Shown: positions 1 to 7,671 of the stretch, in pieces
Layout of the letters: each line of letters starts with the position of its first letter
How positions within the stretch are numbered: the stretch's first letter is position 1
Assembly (NCBI RefSeq): GCF_002831565.1
Contig: NZ_CP025096.1
Span: forward strand, 5,507,013-5,571,012
Length of the DNA: 64,000 nucleotides
Direction: 5' to 3'
Origin: Spirosoma pollinicola
GTDB taxonomy: Bacteria; Bacteroidota; Bacteroidia; Cytophagales; Spirosomataceae
Position numbers and translations under genes: made by a program
The notes under the pieces: generated by a model
Told to the model about the DNA's origin: nothing
The model's input: the letters and a program-made list of their open reading frames with translations, nothing else
Database searches by the model: none

Positions 1-1108
1 CTAACTGTCGTTGAGCCGCTACGGGCAAGTTCAGCAGGCTATTGCCCAGTTCAGCCGATACGCCACCGGGGCATCCCACAAAAACGGTTTGGCCTATGCG
101 CAAGGCTTTTAGTTCGGCGGGATAATCACCGTAGAGCGCTTTGGCTAACCAGGGCTTTAGCCGAACGTATTGGCTAACACGAATGTGCGGATCATTCTGG
201 ATAAGGGGTGTCGTTTGAGCGACTAAAGTACTGTCGGTTTGGAACGGTTGCCGATCCAGCAAGGTGGTTAGTTGAGCCGCGAGTGCAGCCGGATCTTTTT
301 GGCTTACCGAACCAGGCTGGCCTGCATCCAGAATAGAGCCAACAAGCCCCAGGGTAAACGAGTGCGTCTGTTTTTCAAGCTCTTGGGCCAACGAGTAGAA
401 TGAATTAGTCGAATCCGTTGAGTTCTCGCTGGCGAGACCGGAGCAAATAAGCGCCGATTGGCCTGTTTGTTTACGGAGTTGGAGCACATAAACGGGTTCT
501 GCTGCTCGTGAGCCTCCGCCAGATGATAGCTGTTTTTGACCCTCTCGCTCCGATTTGGTATACCTGATCTGGACCGTCTCTTTAGTTTGTTGGGCCACGG
601 TTACTGCTTTCAGAATAGCCTCTGTCAATTGATTGACCCGTTGTTCATTATAAGTACCCATTTTTTGCTGTCCCATGTAATCGCTGGCCCAACCACCCGG
701 ATCAGACTGAGAGTAGGTCGCTCCCAGGTAAACATTTTTCCAGGCGAAACCCAGTTTAGGCAACCTTTTTTCGAGTGCCTGAGCAACGGTGGGCGGCATC
801 ATTGGCAAATCGACGGTAATCATAACCGCTCGTGTTGTGCCATTATCGAGAACGAGTGCCCGCGTCTGAATGGAGTCCTTTCTACTTGTTGAAGAAGCCC
901 CCGACGGACTGATGGTTACCTTTGCCCAGCCTGCCTGAATGGTGTATTTAGGGTGCGGATCGCTGAGTAACCAGGCAAAACGCTGGCGGGTGAATCGGTA
1001 ATAAAGCGAACTTTTGTAACTATCCCGGCTAACAAACGTAAAGCTTAGGCCCAGGACATTAATTACCACCAGGGCTATAACAAAGAGTGTGACTCTATAA
1101 CGGCGCAT
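1..1108 (-). CDS. Neutral/alkaline ceramidase-like protein, C-terminus cut by window edge
   Basis: This is an open frame of about 369 codons that runs off the left edge of the window. An N-terminal hydrophobic segment (about residues 7-20) suggests a signal anchor. Then comes a ceramidase-like N-domain: AGWAKVTISP, later TRALVLDNG and AVMITVDLP, and near the edge GQTVFVGCPGGVSAELG. Neutral ceramidases hydrolyse the ceramide amide bond using zinc. Their usual T-H-T-H-S-G-P-G-G stretch reads TYSQSDPGG here, so the histidine normally present is gone. Activity as a classical ceramidase is therefore doubtful. The start is the ATG before MRRYRVTLFV. The upstream neighbour is divergent. Confidence 0.6.
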   Translation of the reverse strand, partial: MRRYRVTLFVIALVVINVLGLSFTFVSRDSYKSSLYYRFTRQRFAWLLSDPHPKYTIQAGWAKVTISPSGASSTSRKDSIQTRALVLDNGTTRAVMITVDLPMMPPTVAQALEKRLPKLGFAWKNVYLGATYSQSDPGGWASDYMGQQKMGTYNEQRVNQLTEAILKAVTVAQQTKETVQIRYTKSEREGQKQLSSGGGSRAAEPVYVLQLRKQTGQSALICSGLASENSTDSTNSFYSLAQELEKQTHSFTLGLVGSILDAGQPGSVSQKDPAALAAQLTTLLDRQPFQTDSTLVAQTTPLIQNDPHIRVSQYVRLKPWLAKALYGDYPAELKALRIGQTVFVGCPGGVSAELGNSLLNLPVAAQRQL

Positions 1109-1461
1109 ATATTTTCTATTTTACCAATAAATGCCTTAGCTGGATGATCAGGCAAATTTGGCTCATACGAATAGGCTAAACGTAATTACGGCCTAATTCG
1201 TCCAACTTAGGGATTTTTAGTTTGGAAAGAGACAGGTCAATCAGCAGCCAACGCATGGAATTCTTTCATATTTTTTCGTCACATCCAAGCAGGTATATTC
1301 TATCGGCGCACTGATTTCAGACACTTCTAGCATCAAAAAACGGGCGTTTTCCCCAAGCCTCACGAAACAAGCGGTATTTTTTGGGATGAAAACCGTTTAT
1401 ACTAAGCTGAAGCAGCCAGCCTGTTTATGTTAGCTACACTTTCTATAACGTATTAGCGACA
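1109..1461. other. Divergent intergenic region, no gene seen
   Basis: This 353-base spacer separates two divergent genes, so it must hold both promoters. It is AT-rich towards the middle. No convincing TAnnTTTG box, long inverted repeat or small open frame with protein-like composition was seen in it. Confidence 0.5.
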
Positions 1462-2517
1462 ATGCTCAACAATTCCCAACTCGACCTTGCTCCTATTACC
1501 CGTCATTTACGGGCTATGTTTGGCTCACGCTTATTGGTCGCAGCCGTTCATCACCTGCATGTTTTTGACCAACTGAACAGTGAACCGCTCTCAGTAGCTG
1601 AACTACGTAATCGGATTGGGTTGAGCGAACGCCCGGCTATGGTTCTATTCCCAGCTCTCTGTGCTATGCAGTTGCTGGCTTATGATGCCGATGGCCGGTT
1701 ATTCATTACCGAACTGGGCCGCTATCTGACAACGAGCCAAACACCTAATTTAACGGGTTATACCGGTCTGGAAAAGGACGACATTGGGGCTGTCGAAATG
1801 GCCGTTCGGCTTAAAAATGATGGCCCGATGGACACTCCGGAAGGCATTTCATTCGTAAAAGAGGGCGATGCGCCCTCCCCTATGGATGATCCCGAACTAT
1901 CCCGAAAATTCACGCTTGGTCTGGCCGGACGCGCCAAACACCTGTCGCCGATTGTAGCTGCCAACCTATCAAAACGCGAAGGGCACCTACTGGATGTAGC
2001 CGGGGGAACAGGCTATTATACCTACGAATGGCTATTGAACAATCCTGCCTCAACGGCTACTATACTGGATCGCCCGGCGGTACTGAGCGTAGCTGCCGAA
2101 ATACTGGATGAATTTAGCCATAGTGATCGTCCGGGTGCTGGTAGTTTGAAGGAGCGTGTACGTTTACTGCCAGGCGATATGCTTACGGATGAACTTCCCC
2201 AAACAGATATTCTCCTGGCGGCCAGCCTCTTCCACGACTGGCCTACACCCACCTGCCAATTACTGGCTCACCGGTTTGCCTCGGCACTGCGACCCGGTGG
2301 CGAGTTATGGGTGCATGATGCATTCCTGAACGATGCACTGGACGCCCCGCTACCCGTAACGGACTATTCTGCTCAACTATTCTGGGGAACCAAAGGCCGA
2401 TGCTACAGCCGGGCTGAGTACCGAAGCTGGTTCACCGAAGCGGGCTTGCAACCAACGCCTGATAATATTCCTACACAAATGGACTACGGTTTAATTTGGG
2501 CCAGGAAAACTACGTAA
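1462..2517 (+). CDS. SAM-dependent O-methyltransferase, acetylserotonin OMT type
   Basis: 351 residues, the usual length for plant-type or hydroxyindole O-methyltransferases. The N-terminal part (about residues 10-95) looks like the winged-helix dimerisation domain. The SAM-binding glycine loop is seen in LLDVAGGTGYYTYEWL (about 177-192), followed by the acidic D-R pair after TATILDRP. DWP (about 258) and GGELWVHDAFL fit the C-terminal half of the Rossmann fold. Such enzymes methylate hydroxyl groups on small molecules; the substrate cannot be read from the sequence. No biosynthetic neighbours are present, so it seems to be a single-gene unit. Confidence 0.8.
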   Translation: MLNNSQLDLAPITRHLRAMFGSRLLVAAVHHLHVFDQLNSEPLSVAELRNRIGLSERPAMVLFPALCAMQLLAYDADGRLFITELGRYLTTSQTPNLTGYTGLEKDDIGAVEMAVRLKNDGPMDTPEGISFVKEGDAPSPMDDPELSRKFTLGLAGRAKHLSPIVAANLSKREGHLLDVAGGTGYYTYEWLLNNPASTATILDRPAVLSVAAEILDEFSHSDRPGAGSLKERVRLLPGDMLTDELPQTDILLAASLFHDWPTPTCQLLAHRFASALRPGGELWVHDAFLNDALDAPLPVTDYSAQLFWGTKGRCYSRAEYRSWFTEAGLQPTPDNIPTQMDYGLIWARKTT

Positions 2518-2541
2518 CGTGGGTGGAAACCCGCGCTCAGC
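2514..2541. repeat. Degenerate copy of GCGTGGGCGGAAGCCCG repeat
   Basis: Right at the stop codon of the methyltransferase the sequence ACGTGGGTGGAAACCCG differs by only a few bases from the arm of the repeats at 49597-49685 and 58955-58984. Only one arm is recognisable here. Confidence 0.35.
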
Positions 2542-2632
2542 GCAAAACGATCTGCGAAAATTTTTTGAGTAGTTCACGCAACTTGAACTGGTAGTTCTCC
2601 GTATTGGTATAAACCCAAAACGCGCTATACCT

Positions 2633-3082
2633 ATGAAACTTGTTGTATTATTACTAGCGGTATTAGTTACTACGACTTTTTCCTGCAAAAAGTCAGATGA
2701 CGCTGTGCCTGCCGCAACAACGGCTGCAATTGACGTGAAGACTGTTATGCCGGTGGGCAGCTGGTCGGTGGGAACGCTGCGCCAACGTACGGAAGACAAA
2801 TCGTCCAGCTTTAAAAACATAAGCTTCGTTTTCTCGGCAGATGGGAGCGTGACGGCTACTGATAACGGCAAAACGACGAAAGGGACATGGGTATATTCAC
2901 CAGCGGTAACCTATTATGGTGGTAACGGCCTGGCCTCTATAACGCTTAGTATGGGCACATCGAAACCATTCGACATGCTCAGTGGAACCTGGAATCTGAA
3001 CAGTGCATCGACATCCTCGAATCTCCTGCTCGACTACAAAGAGCCAGCAGAAGATGAACACCTGTCATTTGTGAAATTATAA
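2633..3082 (+). CDS. Small lipoprotein, unknown function
   Basis: 149 residues. A short signal sequence (MKLVVLLLAVLVTTTFSC) ends in a cysteine suited to lipidation at residue 18, followed by KKSDD, which suits surface lipoproteins in this phylum. The remainder is Thr/Ser-rich with alternating hydrophobic residues, including FVFSADGSVTATDNGKTTKGTW. This resembles the lipocalin-like small lipoproteins of Bacteroidota, in which a beta-strand pattern leads to a GTW motif. The specific role is unknown. It is similar in kind to the lipoprotein at 17686-18129. Confidence 0.7.
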   Translation: MKLVVLLLAVLVTTTFSCKKSDDAVPAATTAAIDVKTVMPVGSWSVGTLRQRTEDKSSSFKNISFVFSADGSVTATDNGKTTKGTWVYSPAVTYYGGNGLASITLSMGTSKPFDMLSGTWNLNSASTSSNLLLDYKEPAEDEHLSFVKL

Positions 3083-3234
3083 CCAACCTAATCTATATAA
3101 CGTGTTGCCTGGATCCCCTTTCCCTTTGTTCTAACAGATTTAGGGAAGGGGATTTTGGTTTATAGGGCTTTCTTCTAAAATGTGAATAACTATCATTTAC
3201 GTATGCTGCATGTAGTTGATTTTAAGCGTTTAAC

Positions 3235-3341
3235 AAAGGTTTTTTAACCACAGAGGCACAAAGAGCACAGAGGTTCAACGGGATACTTTTTGTCCTATCA
3301 AACCTCTGTGCTCTTTGTGCCTCTGTGGTTAAAAAACCTTT
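3235..3341. repeat. 41-bp perfect inverted repeat, ACCACAGAGGCACAAAG family
   Basis: The arms are 3235-3275 and 3301-3341, perfectly complementary over 41 bases with a 25-base loop. The core TTAACCACAGAGGCACAAAG is shared with the inverted repeat at 47161-47255. It lies between convergent genes. The arms are much longer than a normal terminator, so it is called a palindromic repeat element, although it could also stop transcription. Confidence 0.85.
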
Positions 3342-3420
3342 AATTAGTTGACTGAATCTAAATACATACAAGCTCAAGTCAGTAAATTATTTACGTGAAT
3401 ACGGATTTTGACGATAAGAG

Positions 3421-3499
3421 GAACACGGATGGTACGGATTATACAGATCTGTACGGATTTTATCCGCGTGAATCCGTATAATCCGTACCATCTGTGTTC
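3421..3499. repeat. 24-bp inverted repeat built from ACGGAT/TCCGT words
   Basis: The arms are 3421-3444 and 3476-3499, with one mismatch. The flanks and loop also carry TACGGATTTTATCCG-like words, so the whole block is a nested set of short ACGGATT repeats. It sits downstream of the DUF1684 gene on the other strand. Confidence 0.7.
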
Positions 3500-3544
3500 T
3501 ATTTTTTACCCCATGTAGTCGCGTAATACAGGCAGAAGCCTCTA

Positions 3545-4150
3545 TCAATGGTCTTTTCCGTAGGCTTTCTCGCCCGCTTCAACAGCTACGGTTAACACAT
3601 TAGTTTTGGGTGGAATTGGGCAGGGATATCCTTCTTTGAAGGCACAATATGGGTTATAGGCTTTATTAAAATCCAGTGTTACATGTCCATTTTGAATCTC
3701 TCCCGTCCGTAAATCAAGGTAGCGCCCGCCCCCATACGTCTCCTTGCCTGAGCTGGTATCTTTAAACGGCAGGAACAGATAATCGCGGTATTCCGGTATG
3801 CGGATGACGTTCAGATTGCGATAGAGCGTCAATTTTTGTGGCTTGCCGTTCAAGTTAAATGTCAACAATGCGTAGGCCACATGCGATCTTGTTTTGCCGT
3901 TATACGTGGGCATTTCGAACGGTTCTGCATTGGGTATCCGCTCTACGGTAGCCGTTACGCGGTAGGTTGAATCGGGCGCGTAGAACTGCACATAAGCTAA
4001 ATCTCCCTCTTCCGAGATTGGCCCACCCGACGTGGCCAGCAAATCTTTTTTATACGTCTCCCGGTGTTTGGCAAGTTGCACATCAAAAGGTGTTTGAGCA
4101 ACTGCCGCCGTTGTCAATAAACTCGTGAGTAGGACTATAAAAAAGCGCAT
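3545..4150 (-). CDS. DUF1684 family secreted protein
   Basis: 201 residues with an N-terminal signal peptide (MRFFIVLLTSLLTTAAVAQ). Family marks are VQFYAPDSTYRV, a central block in which LTLYRN leads to YLFLPFKD, the glycine-rich GKETYGGGRYLDL, and the end motif LDFNKAYNPYCAF with YPCPIPP (about residues 163-185). These match DUF1684, a widespread family of unknown biochemical role. The two cysteines in the last motif are typical. It follows the VOC protein by 20 bases on the same strand and may share its transcript. Confidence 0.8.
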   Translation of the reverse strand: MRFFIVLLTSLLTTAAVAQTPFDVQLAKHRETYKKDLLATSGGPISEEGDLAYVQFYAPDSTYRVTATVERIPNAEPFEMPTYNGKTRSHVAYALLTFNLNGKPQKLTLYRNLNVIRIPEYRDYLFLPFKDTSSGKETYGGGRYLDLRTGEIQNGHVTLDFNKAYNPYCAFKEGYPCPIPPKTNVLTVAVEAGEKAYGKDH

Positions 4151-4170
4151 GTGTGAAGTAGTAAACCCGT

Positions 4171-4527
4171 TTAGCTAACAAATTCCAGAAACTCCATTCG
4201 ATTACCAAATGGATCGCGGATAAAAAACCGCTTCCGGCCGTCAATATCCGACGAGTAAGAAATAGAAACTCCTTTTTGCTCCAGTTCCTGTCTGGCCGCA
4301 TCCAGATTTTTGACTTCGAATGCCGGGTGCCGCAAGGATTCGCTCCCTCCGGCCTCTTCCCGCAGGTGCAGTTGAATATCGGCAACCTGAAACCAGATCG
4401 CACCGCCGGGGTGATCGCCGGGAATTTCGGCAAGGCCCAGCACCCCGCTATAAAAGGCCCGGGCCTCGCGAGTTTTCCCCTCCGGAATGGACACAAGAAT
4501 ATGATCTAATCGGCTGAACTGAATCAT
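4171..4527 (-). CDS. VOC (glyoxalase/bleomycin resistance) family protein
   Basis: 118 residues, one VOC module pair. The N-terminal LDHILVSIPEG followed by ARAFYSGVLGL is a standard beta-alpha-beta start. The C-terminal FIRDPFGNRMEFLEF contains the Glu that usually binds the metal, and His8 is the matching first ligand. VOC proteins act as lyases, dioxygenases or binding proteins; the substrate is not readable. It starts only 5 bases after the aldo/keto reductase stop on the same strand, so the two are very likely co-transcribed and may treat related carbonyl compounds. Confidence 0.8.
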   Translation of the reverse strand: MIQFSRLDHILVSIPEGKTREARAFYSGVLGLAEIPGDHPGGAIWFQVADIQLHLREEAGGSESLRHPAFEVKNLDAARQELEQKGVSISYSSDIDGRKRFFIRDPFGNRMEFLEFVS

Positions 4528-4532
4528 ATGGC

Positions 4533-5570
4533 CTAGTAAAATTTCGGGGGGGGATTCAGCGTCAGGTTCTGGCGTTGATGCCAGTACGGGTAAATGGTTG
4601 GCACATCGCTGGCAGCGTCCAGTTTCTTTGTCTGGTCGATTGTCAGGTTCCAGCCTACCGCATCCAGATTTTGCCTGAGTTGCTCCTCATTGCGGGCACC
4701 AATAATAATGCTCGATACGGTTGGGCGTTGTAATAACCAGTTGAGCGACACCTGCGCAACGGACTTCCCGGTTTCGGCAGCTATTTCGTCCAGGGCATCG
4801 GTAATTTTGTAGAACGTTTCTTCGGGTACGACAGCCTGCGGCACCGGGCTTTTTCCTTCCAGAACACGACCTTCCGTTGGCGCGGGTTTGTTGCGGCCAT
4901 AACGACCACCCAACCGACCACCCGCCAGCGGACTCCAGATAAAAGCCCCCACTTGCTGATCGAGGCCAAGCGGCATCAGTTCCCACTCATATTCCCGGTT
5001 CACCAGCGAATAGTAAACCTGATGTGCCACAAAGCGATTCCAGCCATACTGCTTCGAAATAGCCAGCGATTTCATCAAATGCCAGCCCGAATAATTGGAA
5101 CAGGCAATGTAACGGACCTTGCCACTTTGCACCAGATCATCCAGTGTGCGCATGGTTTCCTCAAGGGGTGTAACCCCGTCGAAGCCATGCATGTGATAAA
5201 TGTCGATATAGTCGGTTTTCAGGCGTTTGAGGCTGCTTTCACATTGTTTTAGCAAGTGAAAACGAGATGAACCCTGGTTGTTCGGCCCCGCACCAAACGG
5301 AAACGTAGCCTTAGTCGAGATCAATACTTTATCGCGCTGCCCTTCGATAGCCTTACCCAGAATCTCTTCCGAAAGACCATCTGAATAAACATCGGCCGTG
5401 TCGAACATATTTACACCCGCATCCAGACACAGGTTTACCAGCCGGGTAGCCTCTTCCACCTGGGTGCTGCCCCAGGCTTTGAAAAATTCGTTGCCACCAC
5501 CAAATGTGGCCGTACCAAAACTCAACACCGGAACCTTCAGACCCGATGCACCTAGTTGCCTATACTCCAT
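4533..5570 (-). CDS. Aldo/keto reductase
   Basis: 345 residues, full length for the aldo/keto reductase superfamily (NADPH-dependent TIM barrel). The catalytic set is visible: Asp and Tyr in FDTADVYSDG (about 57-66), Lys in LISTKATF (about 85-90) and His in YHMHGFDG (about 126-131). The cofactor end is seen in IIIGARNEEQLRQNL near residue 290. The natural substrate (sugar aldehyde, quinone or other carbonyl) is not certain. It is the first gene of a probable unit with the VOC and DUF1684 genes downstream. Confidence 0.9.
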   Translation of the reverse strand: MEYRQLGASGLKVPVLSFGTATFGGGNEFFKAWGSTQVEEATRLVNLCLDAGVNMFDTADVYSDGLSEEILGKAIEGQRDKVLISTKATFPFGAGPNNQGSSRFHLLKQCESSLKRLKTDYIDIYHMHGFDGVTPLEETMRTLDDLVQSGKVRYIACSNYSGWHLMKSLAISKQYGWNRFVAHQVYYSLVNREYEWELMPLGLDQQVGAFIWSPLAGGRLGGRYGRNKPAPTEGRVLEGKSPVPQAVVPEETFYKITDALDEIAAETGKSVAQVSLNWLLQRPTVSSIIIGARNEEQLRQNLDAVGWNLTIDQTKKLDAASDVPTIYPYWHQRQNLTLNPPPKFY

Positions 5571-5653
5571 ATGTCTATTGATTTCTGGAAACTCGTAGTT
5601 GTTTCCCAGACAAAAACAGAGCCGCTCCGGTTCCTGTTATTTCCAGAATTACG

Positions 5654-5698
5654 CCAGCTACGCCACTTTTCCAGTAAACGAATAAGTGGCGTAGCTGG
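5654..5698. repeat. 15-bp perfect palindrome, CCAGCTACGCCACTT
   Basis: The arms 5654-5668 and 5684-5698 are perfectly complementary, with a 15-base loop. It lies just downstream of the enzyme fragment at 5734-6396 and upstream of the aldo/keto reductase. No T-run follows on the minus strand, so it is scored as a palindromic element rather than a clear terminator. Confidence 0.7.
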
Positions 5699-5733
5699 GT
5701 GCTATCGAATAGGGCAACAAAATACACTCTTGT

Positions 5734-6396
5734 TTATCTATGTGCTTCGGGCTCTTCTTCCCAGAAGGCACAAAGGGTCTGTTTGAGCGAAAAGGTAAGC
5801 CCATAACAGGCAATCTGATTTCGGTACGATTTGTACTGACTGACAAACTGCGGGAACGACCGTAACCCGGCCGACGCAAAAGCCGAAATATCCAGAAGAG
5901 ATACTACATCCCCATTGGCCAGAATTGCCCAATCGTGGTTGGTTAATGCTGGTTCATCGACCGTGTATTCCTCCCCTTTGTCATCGACGCCCGCTTGCAG
6001 GTAATGGCCGTAAGCAGCCAGTAGAAAGGCAAAGGATGATACCTCTTTGCCCTGTTCGAGCCGGTCGAGCAAGACAGGCAGAACAAAGGCCGGTAGTTTA
6101 GACGCGCCATCTCTACTTAACACACTTAACGGATGGGAAACCTCCAAACTCAATAAGTGGTTGACAGCCAGGCCAATTGATTCGTCCAAATCATTGTCAG
6201 CCGACAAATCACCCAGTGATTTATCGGCTATCACTAAAGACGTGTGCAGATAAGCGTTAAGACAGTCATTTGCAATAGCCTCTTGGACAGACCGGTACCC
6301 GGCCAAAAGAGCTGGATAGGCCAACAGACTATTGGCTGTATTTAAAATACGGAGCTTAGTAGGTTCCGTTGATACTTCCTGAATGGTTGTGAACAT
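5734..6396 (-). pseudogene. C-terminal domain fragment of mannitol dehydrogenase/fructuronate reductase family
   Basis: 220 residues that match only the helical C-terminal domain of polyol or uronate dehydrogenases (family length about 480). Support comes from KLRILNTANSLLAYPALLAG near the start, SRDGASKLPAFVLPVLLDRL in the middle, FLLAAYGHYLQAGVDDKG and YTVDEPAL. The NAD-binding Rossmann half is absent, and the 300 bases upstream do not encode it. In the family, catalytic Lys, Asn and His lie as K-x4-N-x2-H; here K and N are kept but the His position is Asn. The frame is open without internal stops, so it is either a recent truncation or a domain kept for another use. Confidence 0.6.
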
Positions 6397-6690
6397 CGGA
6401 AAGAAGATTAAGATTGTTGATGTCAGATTGGTAGTTGCAGTACTGTTTTACTGTAGAGAAGGCACAGGCAGACAACCGACTTGCCAGCGCTACGGTAATC
6501 AGTTGAGCATAGCTCAAGGATACCCCTTGATTTATGAGGGGTATCAAGGGTCACGTTAAGTACGTACGTTGACTTTAAGTAAATGGACAATTAATAATGT
6601 AAAACGAATAATGGCTATCGAGAAGCAATTCATTGATAGTCAGTGTTTTAAAACTTAATATTATCGATTTTACATTATTCATTTACTTAC

Positions 6691-7002
6691 TTAGGCAAAG
6701 AAACTAGGCCTTCTGAATGTGCTGGCTGGCTGCCAGGTGGCGTCACGGCGACGTAGCGACTGCGCAATCGTAATGATTTGCGTGGCTAATTTGCCTTGTT
6801 CTTCAAAATCCGCCTGATTGTAGTTTTGCTGGCGGCTGGGTTCCCACTCGAAGAGTTCAGTCTTGGCGTCGTAGATACCGACGGGTACCCGTTTTGTGTT
6901 TGTCGATAGGTTGTTTAACATGGACAGGGCTTCCTGATGGGTCGTAGCGCCAATGTGGTGATACTGTCCTTTAAACATATATAAAACTGAGAAACGATTC
7001 AT
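6691..7002 (-). CDS. Small unknown protein (103 aa)
   Basis: Not assigned to a family. The composition is protein-like: MNRFSVLYMFKGQYHHIGAT, then QEALSMLNNLS, VPVGIYDAKTELFEWEP and a basic C-terminal end with RRRD. No membrane segment or signal peptide is seen, so it should be cytoplasmic. The YDAKTELFEWEP part resembles the short beta-hairpin of small fold domains, but this is only an impression. Another small gene (7082-7246) lies upstream on the same strand. Confidence 0.5.
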   Translation of the reverse strand: MNRFSVLYMFKGQYHHIGATTHQEALSMLNNLSTNTKRVPVGIYDAKTELFEWEPSRQQNYNQADFEEQGKLATQIITIAQSLRRRDATWQPASTFRRPSFFA

Positions 7003-7081
7003 GTCTGTTGATATTAAGTTTATACCAGAAGCGACTACTTCGTACTGACGAGTCTTTCCGCTCCTTTTTTATCTTGCTGCA

Positions 7082-7246
7082 TTACCGGTTGCCAGCCAGT
7101 AACGACCCACCAAAGGGTGCCTGAGTGCGGGATAGTGTTTCGAACACACCCGCGTGTTGATTGATGAATGTTAAAACTGATTTTCGAAGTGACACACGCA
7201 GACTTGCCAGGGTCGTTGTCGATCTATTGATTTGATGTTGTTCCAT
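7082..7246 (-). CDS. Possible small protein (54 aa)
   Basis: A 55-codon frame from an ATG at 7246 to a TAA at 7082-7084. The product begins MEQHQINRSTTTLASLRVSL and ends GGSLLAGNR; it is basic, with a short amphipathic middle. It points the same way as the 103-residue gene 79 bases downstream. No family is recognised, and the call rests on plausible composition and position only. Confidence 0.35.
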   Translation of the reverse strand: MEQHQINRSTTTLASLRVSLRKSVLTFINQHAGVFETLSRTQAPFGGSLLAGNR

Positions 7247-7471
7247 TGCTGTTTACTTATTTACGGGTCCGTCTCGGATGAATCTGACTAACCAGATTCT
7301 TTTACGCTACAGACCGGATTTTGCCTGTGGTCGTATGCAATCATTCTGACATTTCTGAGCGTTTGGTAAGTAGCCTTTCTGTGGTTGACAGAAGGTTTAA
7401 ATCGCTCTTACTAAGCCTGTTCGCATCGACTTACTACAGGGTTTCAGCTATAAAACGTGAACCAAAAGGTA

Positions 7472-7493
7472 TTGGTTTAAACGTTTAAACCAA
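7472..7493. promoter_or_regulatory. 22-bp perfect palindrome, LacI-type operator
   Basis: The half-site TTGGTTTAAAC is mirrored exactly around a central CG step, the usual form of operators for LacI/GalR regulators. It lies 179 bases before the start codon of the regulator at 7672, so it may serve autoregulation or a divergent transcript. Confidence 0.7.
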
Positions 7494-7624
7494 AAACCAC
7501 CTAAATGGCTAAAGTTCTTTATAATTAACCTTGCTAATAATAGAATAGTACAATAAAACGTCCAATAATATTCTTTTTTTGTGATTATACGGTTACTTCA
7601 TATGTCGTTCAAACAAGTCAGTTG

Positions 7625-7638
7625 TTTAAACGATTAAA
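7625..7638. promoter_or_regulatory. Second LacI-type half-palindrome
   Basis: TTTAAACGATTAAA repeats the half-site TTTAAACG of the stronger palindrome, with an imperfect second half. It ends 33 bases before the start codon of the regulator gene, a good place for self-repression. Confidence 0.5.
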
Positions 7639-7671
7639 TTATTTATTGACTTTTTCTTATGTTTGCTCACT

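Larger units (their letters stand above)
7247..7671. other. Long divergent intergenic region before lacI-type gene
   Basis: 425 bases. The last 200 are strongly AT-rich and hold two TTTAAACG-containing sites described separately. The rest shows no gene. Ribosome binding is likely through AT-rich leader sequence, as is common in this phylum. Confidence 0.5.

Noticed and set aside
3235..3499. CRISPR-like array from repeated short words
   Set aside because: The elements are inverted repeats with mirrored words, not direct repeats with unique spacers, and no cas gene is near.
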